A stretch of DNA of 64,000 bases from an uncultured Porphyromonas sp. (GTDB lineage Bacteria; Bacteroidota; Bacteroidia; Bacteroidales; Porphyromonadaceae). The translations under genes were made by a program, and so were the position numbers. The DNA is taken from positions 1 to 64,000 of the forward strand of contig CAKRMU010000001.1 in the NCBI GenBank assembly GCA_934364985.1, in the 5' to 3' direction. A model generated the notes under the pieces. It was given only the letters and a program-made list of their open reading frames with translations. It was not told the origin of the DNA and did no database searches. Shown here in pieces: positions 56,962-64,000 of the stretch. Numbering within the stretch: the first letter of the stretch is position 1; each line of letters begins with the position of its first letter.

Positions 56962-57630
56962 TTACTGACGCATTGATTTGATGTCAGAGTCAAAGTGAAG
57001 CTCTGCCTCTGTCGCAGCTACTATTTCCTCACGAGTGTATGCATCATTAATCTCTGTTACCCAAAGACCTTTACCTTTACGAACTTCTATCACGCACATC
57101 TCGGTAATAATTAAATCTACCTCTCCTTTAGCGGTGAGGGGTAATTTGCATTTTTTAAGGATCTTAGGATTGCCTTTAGCAGTATGTTCCATCGCTAAAA
57201 TAACTTTCTTTGTGCCAGAAAGTAAATCCATAGCACCACCCATCCCAGGAGCTTTTTTGCCAGGAATTATCCAATTGGCAAGGTCACCCTCTTCATCTAC
57301 TTCAAGAGCACCTAAAACGCTCACGTCCACGTGACCACCACGAATAATACCAAAGGAAGTAGCACTATCAAAAGTCGCTGCACCTGGAATAGCAGTAATC
57401 GAACCGCCACCAGCATTGATCCAATCTGGGTCTTCTTCTCCTTCTTTAGGTGCAGAACCCATACCGACCATTCCATTTTCACTTTGTAAGGTAACGTGTA
57501 CTCCACTTGGTAAATAATTTGGGACCATAGTAGGCAACCCAATTCCCAAGTTTACTACATCGCCATCCTTCAGCTCTAAAGCAACGCGTTTCGCGATAAC
57601 TTCTCTAATCTGTTGTTTGTCTAATGCCAT
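56962..57630 (-). CDS. atoA: CoA transferase, beta subunit (AtoA-like)
   Basis: The protein has 222 residues. The conserved NLGIGLPTMVPNYLP, SENGMVGMG (with the catalytic Glu in the ENGM motif) and PGMGGAMDLLSG segments mark the beta subunit of 3-oxoacid/butyrate-acetoacetate CoA transferases. An alpha subunit is not found next to it; in related operons atoD lies elsewhere in the same cluster, so it is probably upstream outside the window. It would move CoA from butyryl-CoA to acetoacetate. Confidence 0.88.
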   Translation of the reverse strand: MALDKQQIREVIAKRVALELKDGDVVNLGIGLPTMVPNYLPSGVHVTLQSENGMVGMGSAPKEGEEDPDWINAGGGSITAIPGAATFDSATSFGIIRGGHVDVSVLGALEVDEEGDLANWIIPGKKAPGMGGAMDLLSGTKKVILAMEHTAKGNPKILKKCKLPLTAKGEVDLIITEMCVIEVRKGKGLWVTEINDAYTREEIVAATEAELHFDSDIKSMRQ

Positions 57631-57698
57631 AACATCAAAACTTTTATCGTATTATTATTCTCATCGTATCAAAGTAGCCATTCATGAAATATTTGCTA

Positions 57699-58490
57699 TC
57701 ATTGATGTTCCTGACGACGTGCCATCTCCTCTGCAATAAATGAAGCGACATCATCAGCATAAGTATTTGCACCAAAGCCAGCGTCATAACCAAGTTCTTT
57801 TGCAAGTTCGTGGGTGATTCTTGGACCACCGCAACAAACAATCATCTTATCTCTTAATCCCTCGGCTTCAATCATCTCTATTAGCTCTGTAAGATTTTGG
57901 ATGTGAACATCTTTTTGGGTAACTGTTTGAGAAACTAACAAAGCATCCGCATTAAACTCAATAGCCTTAGCAATAAAGTCACTATTAGGTACTTGACTTC
58001 CAAGATTACGTGCTTCTATCATATCATACCTCTCCAGTCCATAATGCCCAGCGAAGCCTTTCATATTCATAATTGCATCAATACCGACAGTATGTGCGTC
58101 GGTACCCGTACTTGCTCCTAATACCTTAATAGTGCGACCAATATTCGTCCGAATATATTCATCAGTCTCTTCCATATTCATGGTAGTAGACTCTACCTTA
58201 GGGACATAAATATTGGTGTAATCGACTGTATGAGTACAACTACCATAACAATTGAAAAAAGTAAACCCAGCAGTCAATTCTTTTGAGAAGACCACCATCG
58301 GATTCTGCAGACCCATCTTTTTGATAAGTTGCTTTGCAGCTTCTTCTGCTTCCGCACCTTTAGCTACAGGAAGTGTAAAACTGAGTTGTACCTTACCATC
58401 ATTTATGGTATCGCCATAAGGTTTTACTTTTGTAAGATCTAAGGTTGTATCAAAACTCTTATCTTCTGTTGAATATAATCCTCCGCTCAT
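57699..58490 (-). CDS. kamE: lysine 5,6-aminomutase, beta subunit
   Basis: The protein has 263 residues. The base-off B12 motif DAHTVG (D-x-H-x-x-G) places the cobalamin-ligand His at residue 133, and Lys144 (MNMK) corresponds to the PLP lysine of the clostridial enzyme, an exact numbering match. Later motifs VCCGGPRITHELAKELGYDAGFG fit the B12-binding Rossmann domain. With KamD it shifts the 6-amino group of beta-lysine to carbon 5, using adenosylcobalamin and PLP. It begins with a 1-base overlap of the kamD stop codon. Confidence 0.96.
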   Translation of the reverse strand: MSGGLYSTEDKSFDTTLDLTKVKPYGDTINDGKVQLSFTLPVAKGAEAEEAAKQLIKKMGLQNPMVVFSKELTAGFTFFNCYGSCTHTVDYTNIYVPKVESTTMNMEETDEYIRTNIGRTIKVLGASTGTDAHTVGIDAIMNMKGFAGHYGLERYDMIEARNLGSQVPNSDFIAKAIEFNADALLVSQTVTQKDVHIQNLTELIEMIEAEGLRDKMIVCCGGPRITHELAKELGYDAGFGANTYADDVASFIAEEMARRQEHQ

Positions 58491-60055
58491 TATTCCCCTT
58501 TAAAGTTATAATTCTTCATTAAATCAATAACGGGGTTATAATACCTTTCACTTTTTCGGGTAACCCCTTCAAGACCCTTACCTCCATCTTGAGGTCGTTT
58601 TACATCAGCGAAAATACCTTTAGAAAGAGCTGTAAATAAACCTTCTTCTTTGATATGTTCAAGGAGTGATAAGGACTTATCTAAAACCTCTTGTGCCCGC
58701 TTTTGCACGATACCATTTTCTTTGAATTCAGTTTCCTCGCCAATTGATTTCAAATTATTAAAAATATATCTGGCATTTTCAATTGATAAGTATCGATCAC
58801 TCATAAATGGAGTATGAATAGCCTCGGTAGGCATTCCAAGTAATTGCAATCCTTGATGAGTCCAAATACCGATAATATTAAAGAGTGCATCTTGAATATG
58901 ACCTCTAAAAATATTGCCCGTCATAAACTTTGTTGGTGGCATATACTTAAGAGGTGCGTTTGGAAATATCTCACGAAGCATTTGTGCTTGAGCCAATTCA
59001 TACAAGAAACCATTTTCAATAGCTGGATCCATTTCAAACGCATGTCCCAAACCCATTTGAGACTCTGGGATTCCTGCTCTTAATGCAAATTGCTCATTGA
59101 TAAAATCAGAGGCAAGGACCGTATGAGCTTCCTCTAAAGCATCAGCAGTTGTAAGATAATTATCTTCTCCTGTATTGATGATAACGCCAGCAAATCCATT
59201 AATCACACGACTTGTATACTGGTCAATAATAGTACGCTTCATATTGATATCTCTAAATAGGATACCATAAAGAGCATCATTAAGCATTACATCTAAACCC
59301 TCAAAAGCTCCCATAATTGCTATTTCAGGCATACATAAACCTGAGCAGTAATTACATAGACGAATATATCGTCCTACCTCATTACCAACTTCATCAAGTG
59401 CACGACGCATTATTCGGAAGTTTTCTTGTGTTGCGTAAGTACCTCCGAATCCTTCTGTAGTTGCTCCATAAGGGACATAATCCAATAAACTTTGCCCTGT
59501 AGTACGGATTACTGCAATAATATCTGCACCTTGCCTAGCAGCAGCTTGGGCCTGTACAACATCCTCGTAAATATTGCCAGTAGCAACAATAACGTATAAG
59601 TATGGTTGCTTCCCCTCTCCTACATTCTTAATAAAGTCCTCTCTTTTATGGCGACGAGCGAGAATTCTCTGAATACCTTCATCTATATACGGCTTTAACT
59701 GTGCCTTCACCTCATCATTATTTATTGCTGGAAATTGTGCTAACGATATCTTCCCATCCGAGATAGCTTCAGCAACTTCTTGAGGTGATTTATTTGTAGC
59801 TGCCATGGCGTTAGCCAAATGAAAGAGTGCTCCATTTTCCAATAACCCTTCCTCGGCTAATTCATTGACTATCACATTAGGTAATGGCACTCCAAATCCA
59901 TCAACACCGTCAATGCCAATAAACCTACACAATGTTCGTTCCACTGCTACTGTCGTATAAGCATCCACAAAAGACTGCACGTCTTCCGCAATTGCACCTG
60001 CAGCAGCTCTGGCTTTTTCTACCTTATTAAAGTCAATTCCTACCTTACTTTTCAT
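58490..60055 (-). CDS. kamD: lysine 5,6-aminomutase, alpha subunit
   Basis: The 521-residue large subunit forms the TIM-barrel core of the B12/PLP enzyme. Conserved features include FGGTYATQENFRIMRRALDEV (part: FGGTYATQEN), YCSGLCMPEIA, and GEDNYLTTADALEEAHTVLASD in the barrel, with an accessory clamp segment near the C-terminus. It overlaps kamC by 11 bases and kamE by 1. It accepts beta-lysine made by KamA. Confidence 0.96.
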   Translation of the reverse strand: MKSKVGIDFNKVEKARAAAGAIAEDVQSFVDAYTTVAVERTLCRFIGIDGVDGFGVPLPNVIVNELAEEGLLENGALFHLANAMAATNKSPQEVAEAISDGKISLAQFPAINNDEVKAQLKPYIDEGIQRILARRHKREDFIKNVGEGKQPYLYVIVATGNIYEDVVQAQAAARQGADIIAVIRTTGQSLLDYVPYGATTEGFGGTYATQENFRIMRRALDEVGNEVGRYIRLCNYCSGLCMPEIAIMGAFEGLDVMLNDALYGILFRDINMKRTIIDQYTSRVINGFAGVIINTGEDNYLTTADALEEAHTVLASDFINEQFALRAGIPESQMGLGHAFEMDPAIENGFLYELAQAQMLREIFPNAPLKYMPPTKFMTGNIFRGHIQDALFNIIGIWTHQGLQLLGMPTEAIHTPFMSDRYLSIENARYIFNNLKSIGEETEFKENGIVQKRAQEVLDKSLSLLEHIKEEGLFTALSKGIFADVKRPQDGGKGLEGVTRKSERYYNPVIDLMKNYNFKGE

Positions 60056-61469
60056 ATTGAATTGCTTTGATACTTTGTTTGCTTAATTCTAAATATTCAG
60101 TATCCACCCCCAAAAGTTTTGCAATAGTAATAGCTTCATGTGGCACAGTATACCCCTCATCATTTTCTAAAGAATAATCCATATATTGCTCAAGTTGATT
60201 TACTTTTAGATGGGGAGCATCGATGTGTTCGGTAAAACCTCTTACACGCCATCCTCGCCCCTTATAGGAAATACCACTATAATGTGTGGTAATAAGTGCT
60301 CTGACTTGATACTTTTCAAACAGCTTGACGAGACCTTGAACTAACGCGAACCCCTCTTGAGGATTGGTCGTTCTTGCTGGCTCATCTATAATAGCTAACA
60401 ATTTAATACCATTCTTTGCTTTACTAATAATCTTATTGATCCTCAATATTTCAGCTCCATACGATGATAATCCTTTACTCTGATCTTCTCCTTCACCAAC
60501 CGAAAAAGCTATCTCGTCTACAACGACCATCTGCGCTTGATTTGCAGGAACAAACATTCCAAATTGCATCAATGCTTGAGAGATGCTAATAGCATGAAGC
60601 AATACACTTTTTCCAGACATATTAGCACCTGTAATAAGTGTTGGCTCATTACCAAATACGATGCTTACATCCTGAAACGCTTTACCCTCTTTTTTTAAAT
60701 AGCATTCTACCGCTGGATGTCTTAAACCTTTTAAAATAGTATCTCCTTCCGTAAGTGGTACTGGACGAATAGTGCCGAATTGGTGTGACCATTTTGCCTT
60801 AGAAATCAGCATATCATCCGTAGCTAAAGCCTTCTGAACTAATTCTAATTCAGTTATAAAAGGTCTAATAGCATCAGTTAGCTTTTTCCTAACGTCTTCT
60901 TCTTTTTGTGCAAGCAATAGATTTAGTTCAGCTAATCTTATTTCATCATTGCAATGATCAATATCATTCCTAATTGTTAACAAACTGGATTCAAAAGCAT
61001 CCGAAAGGAAAAAACTCTTTAGCCTATCATTATTAGGATCTAATATGCTAAGAAGAGACAAAAGTGAAGGTCGAGGAGATAAGTTAAAGTTATATTTGAC
61101 AGATAGTTTATCAATTTTCTCATCAATCAAGGCTAATTTTTTAAACTCAAAGAAGTCAATATCAGTACAAATAGAATCTTTCTGTTTGAGGACATCAATT
61201 GAACCTTGAATATTAACATGTTCGCTTAAAAGAACACATAGGTCGCTAATACCCTGATAAGCACTAAGATACTTCTTGTATTTCTCAACTTCATCCAGAG
61301 CGTTATTGATATCATCAATAGTAGAAAGCCATGGTGTGTTAAGAAATAATTGCCTTCCCATACTTGATGAAAAGTCTAAATGCTCGTAGACAAACCTTAA
61401 TCCTGATATTTTATCCACTGCATCACGAAATACCATATGTAATTGGTCGCTATGCACTTCTTCTAACAT
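60045..61469 (-). CDS. kamC: MutS-like ATPase, presumed aminomutase reactivase KamC
   Basis: This 474-residue protein has the MutS ATPase pattern: lever/clamp-like helices in the N-terminal half (about 1-240), then Walker A GANMSGKSV (about 281-289), Walker B with LLAIIDEPARTT (about 357-368) and a later ITTHYSG switch. It lacks mismatch-recognition domains. In lysine-fermenting bacteria KamC and KamB accompany the aminomutase, and the pair is thought to reactivate the B12 enzyme; this role is from family knowledge, not seen here. It overlaps kamB by 20 bases and kamD by 11. Confidence 0.85.
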   Translation of the reverse strand: MLEEVHSDQLHMVFRDAVDKISGLRFVYEHLDFSSSMGRQLFLNTPWLSTIDDINNALDEVEKYKKYLSAYQGISDLCVLLSEHVNIQGSIDVLKQKDSICTDIDFFEFKKLALIDEKIDKLSVKYNFNLSPRPSLLSLLSILDPNNDRLKSFFLSDAFESSLLTIRNDIDHCNDEIRLAELNLLLAQKEEDVRKKLTDAIRPFITELELVQKALATDDMLISKAKWSHQFGTIRPVPLTEGDTILKGLRHPAVECYLKKEGKAFQDVSIVFGNEPTLITGANMSGKSVLLHAISISQALMQFGMFVPANQAQMVVVDEIAFSVGEGEDQSKGLSSYGAEILRINKIISKAKNGIKLLAIIDEPARTTNPQEGFALVQGLVKLFEKYQVRALITTHYSGISYKGRGWRVRGFTEHIDAPHLKVNQLEQYMDYSLENDEGYTVPHEAITIAKLLGVDTEYLELSKQSIKAIQYEK

Positions 61470-62508
61470 CGCTAACTCTAATATCTAGTGCATCACTTAA
61501 TCGCTTACACATTTCAGAAGAATTCATTCTAAAACCTTGAGGAGATTGAGGATTAAAAGTAATACCAACTAACTTCGTTTTATGCAAACAATGCAATGAT
61601 TTACCTTTATTTAGGAAAAATCTTAGCGTATTTCTACTCACAAAAAGCTTGGTAAAATCCTTAAAAATCAACCCATTAATATGCCTATGCTGCATAACTA
61701 AATTGAGCACGGTGTCATTAACAAGTCCTGGCACGTACAATGTTCCTTTCGCAGCTTTCCACCAGGAAGTCTGTGATAAAGATTTCCCCATTGCAGAAGA
61801 AACGTTAGGGTCAAATATCTCTTGATACTCAGTTATGATCCGAATGCCATCACAGATTTTGTCAAGGTTATCTATTAATTCTAAATCACTCAACCTTGGT
61901 AGATTAATTTGTTGCACAAGATCCTTTGTCTTCTCTATCACAATATTTGGATCTGGTGATAAAGCAGCTCCTGTCGCAAGAATTAAGCCATCCGCGACAG
62001 AAGGAGACGCAAGGGAAACTCTAGACAAAGCACCATCAATGATAGTTAACGTAGCACCTAATAATGCCATTTCTGATATTACTTTTTTTAAACCTCCAGT
62101 AGTAGCAGGTCCAGCAATTATCACCTTGCCTCTATTCATTACCCTTGCGTAAATTAGCTTACCTATTGATGTGCTGTATACTCTATCTATTGATGCAACC
62201 TCTGCTGATAATTGCTTTTTATTATAATAATACTCAGCAGTAACGAAAAAGGTTCCCTTCTCTAAGTATACTTCAGGTTTGTCGGTTTGCGTTACTTGGT
62301 CTCGAATCTCACCATCTAAACCAATTGATGTAAGTCCTATAGACAATTGTGGATAATAGTAATCCAAATTGTACAGAATACTATTCAGAGTCTCGGTCTT
62401 ACCAGTATTCTTGGCCATGCCAATAATAGACAAACTATTGCATGACAATATTTCATCTATAAATGGCAAAGCCAAGTTATATCTATCCCAGTAAGAGCGC
62501 TCCTGCAT
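61450..62508 (-). CDS. kamB: presumed aminomutase reactivase subunit KamB
   Basis: The protein has 352 residues. A P-loop GMAKNTGKT at about 30-38 indicates nucleotide binding near the N-terminus; the rest is a mixed alpha/beta protein with no further recognisable domain. It is placed between kamA and kamC, overlapping both by 1 and 20 bases, so it acts with the aminomutase. The name follows the operon position known in clostridia. The mechanism is unknown. Confidence 0.8.
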   Translation of the reverse strand: MQERSYWDRYNLALPFIDEILSCNSLSIIGMAKNTGKTETLNSILYNLDYYYPQLSIGLTSIGLDGEIRDQVTQTDKPEVYLEKGTFFVTAEYYYNKKQLSAEVASIDRVYSTSIGKLIYARVMNRGKVIIAGPATTGGLKKVISEMALLGATLTIIDGALSRVSLASPSVADGLILATGAALSPDPNIVIEKTKDLVQQINLPRLSDLELIDNLDKICDGIRIITEYQEIFDPNVSSAMGKSLSQTSWWKAAKGTLYVPGLVNDTVLNLVMQHRHINGLIFKDFTKLFVSRNTLRFFLNKGKSLHCLHKTKLVGITFNPQSPQGFRMNSSEMCKRLSDALDIRVSDVRRSA

Positions 62509-63767
62509 TATTTATTGTCTTGCTTACGCATATTGTTTCTTTCGTTCCTTATCAAATGAGTAGGCTCTAAAGCCAATCTCTTACCTCCAAGAAGCGAAGC
62601 TACTCCATCCCCCCCCTTCTCATCTTCAGATGGGTATTCGGTGTTATCTTCATATCCTTCAGGCTCAGTATATGTAGTAATGACACCCTCGTAATTACGT
62701 AGTACGACACGCCTTGGAGATTGTGAAATTACATAATTAGGCATAACAGGAATCTTCCCGCCTCCCCCAGGAGCATCCACAACAAATGTAGGGACACAGT
62801 AGCCTGAAGTATGCCCACGCAAAGATTCTATAATCTCAATACCCTTTGAAACAGGTGTACGGAAGTGACTAATACCTTGCGAGAGGTCACACACATATAT
62901 GTAATAGGGTCGAACACGTATCTTTACAAGTTCGTGAACAAGCTTTTTCATTATCAAAGCATTATCGTTTATACCCCTTAACAATACTGATTGATTACCT
63001 AATGGGATTCCGGCATTGGCCAAACGTTCACAAGCGGCTTTAGACTCTTCAGTAATCTCATTAGGATGGTTAAAGTGAGTATTCAACCACAATGGATGAT
63101 ATTTAGCAAGCATCTCTACTAATTCCTTAGTAATTCTTTGTGGCAAAACAACGGGGGTACGAGAGCCTATCCTCACAATCTCTACGTGAGGTATTGCTCT
63201 AAGTCTCTTGAGGATATACTCAAGATTCTTATCTCCTACCATCAATGCATCTCCTCCTGAGAGTAATACATCCCTTACTTCTGTTGTCTTTTCAATATAT
63301 TCTAATGCTTTGTCTATCCTCTCCCTTGGGACGGATGCATCTTGTTGACCTGCAAAACGTCTACGAGTACAATGACGGCAATACATAGAGCACATATCAG
63401 TAATAAGGAAAAGTACTCTATCTGGATACCTGTGGGTTAATCCAGGGACTGGAGAATCTGCATCTTCACTAAGTGGATCCAACTGATCCTCTGGACTAAT
63501 GCATAATTCTTTAGCAGTTGGGACAGCTTGTTTTCTTACTGGATCATCAGGATCATCAGGATCAATTAGACTGAGATAATAGGGAGTAATTGCCATCCTC
63601 AATGCTTTCAGTGTACTACGAACCCCCTTCTCTTCCTCATCAGTAAGCTTAACGTACTTTTTAAGATCCTCAACGGTATCTATCCTATTTTTCAATTGCC
63701 AATGCCAATCATTCCACTCCTCGTCAGATACATTGGGGAAATATAGTTCTCTTCTACTTCTATTCAT
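62508..63767 (-). CDS. kamA: lysine 2,3-aminomutase
   Basis: This 419-residue radical-SAM/PLP enzyme has the [4Fe-4S] motif CSMYCRHC (Cys126, Cys130, Cys133) and the PLP lysine in [11 protein letters not shown]. It turns L-lysine into beta-lysine, the first step of this fermentation. The C-terminus is a charged, less conserved tail. It is preceded by kdd, whose stop lies 32 bases upstream. Confidence 0.96.
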   Translation of the reverse strand: MNRSRRELYFPNVSDEEWNDWHWQLKNRIDTVEDLKKYVKLTDEEEKGVRSTLKALRMAITPYYLSLIDPDDPDDPVRKQAVPTAKELCISPEDQLDPLSEDADSPVPGLTHRYPDRVLFLITDMCSMYCRHCTRRRFAGQQDASVPRERIDKALEYIEKTTEVRDVLLSGGDALMVGDKNLEYILKRLRAIPHVEIVRIGSRTPVVLPQRITKELVEMLAKYHPLWLNTHFNHPNEITEESKAACERLANAGIPLGNQSVLLRGINDNALIMKKLVHELVKIRVRPYYIYVCDLSQGISHFRTPVSKGIEIIESLRGHTSGYCVPTFVVDAPGGGGKIPVMPNYVISQSPRRVVLRNYEGVITTYTEPEGYEDNTEYPSEDEKGGDGVASLLGGKRLALEPTHLIRNERNNMRKQDNK

Positions 63768-63799
63768 AATTGTTCTATAGGTTTTCTTGTAGCCAACAC

Positions 63800-64000
63800 T
63801 TAAGCATATAGATTAGTGAATATTTCTCTCAGTGCTTTACATTCTCTAAACTCTTGAAGGGTTATTTCAGCATGTCCCTTTGTATATCCATTTCCTACTA
63901 CCATGGTCACTTCACTTCCCACTCCTTCTGCTCCTAAGGCTGCCTTAGTAAAGCTGGTGGCCATTGAGAAGAAATAAACGATCCCATCATTTTTAGTACA
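63800..64000 (-). CDS. kdd: 3,5-diaminohexanoate dehydrogenase (C-terminal part, truncated by window end)
   Basis: The last 66 codons of a gene read on the minus strand end with a TAA at 63802-63800. The translation includes [31 protein letters not shown] and a C-terminal [11 protein letters not shown], which matches the end of the L-erythro-3,5-diaminohexanoate dehydrogenase family. It oxidises the KamDE product. Identity relies on this short tail plus its place next to kamA. Confidence 0.8.
   Translation of the reverse strand, partial: CTKNDGIVYFFSMATSFTKAALGAEGVGSEVTMVVGNGYTKGHAEITLQEFRECKALREIFTNLYA

Overview
The window comes from a Bacteroidota chromosome, most likely Porphyromonas or a close relative. 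Three things point there: promoters of the Bacteroidota type (TTG, about 19-20 bases, TAnnTTTG); housekeeping proteins of Bacteroidota form (a short RpoD, L25 of the Ctc type, MtaB, DUF3109, DUF3127); and a lysine-to-butyrate fermentation operon (kdd-kamA-kamB-kamC-kamD-kamE-atoA-bcd-etfB-etfA-crt-hbd) of the kind found in amino-acid-fermenting Porphyromonas. No rRNA, CRISPR array, transposase or prophage was seen. The genus call is inference, not a database result.

Layout. 1-920: tRNA-Thr on the minus strand, then non-coding DNA with a palindromic repeat cluster. 921-9743: an outer-membrane beta-barrel protein, a LytS/LytTR two-component pair, a tripartite RND efflux pump and a small PII-like protein coupled to the pump gene. 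10394-22997: mostly housekeeping genes on the plus strand (rplY, DUF3109, pth, S4 protein, pyrK-pyrD, two divergent bifunctional-nuclease-like paralogues, rsmE, sufS, SlyD-like, a tricorn-type protease, rpoD). 23193-26925 (minus): a large TPR-like protein, an SSB-like DUF3127 protein and trpS. 27627-40808 (plus): thrS-infC-rpmI-rplT, queA, a MATE transporter fused to an HPPK-like domain, a Crp/Fnr regulator, a second MATE, a metallophosphoesterase and an M16 peptidase. 41359-51557 (minus): valS, a lipoprotein, a GT2 glycosyltransferase, a lipid A-type acyltransferase, mtaB, an XRE regulator next to a very AT-rich gap, and groES-groL. 51744-51916: two tRNA-Asn genes. 52290-64000 (minus): the lysine fermentation operon.

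How genes work together. In the lysine operon KamA makes beta-lysine, and KamDE (B12/PLP, with the presumed reactivase KamBC) makes 3,5-diaminohexanoate, which Kdd oxidises. The later cleavage and ammonia-lyase steps must lie outside the window. AtoA (CoA transfer), Crt, Hbd and Bcd/EtfAB complete the C4-CoA end of the pathway to butyrate. The LytS/LytTR pair sits directly upstream of the RND pump and probably regulates it or the beta-barrel gene.

Most notable unexplained structure: a dispersed family of intergenic palindromes in six long gaps (about 350-458, 10113-10196, 27282-27368, 34411-34472, 40887-40972, 52088-52177). They are built from AATACCTGGTATT-like units, and three of the six clusters contain the core GCCGWGRCGAAT. 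Other points for follow-up are the MATE-HPPK fusion, the tandem degenerate BFN/UVR paralogues, the TPR protein with a possible nucleic-acid-binding C-terminus, and several candidate RNA leaders.
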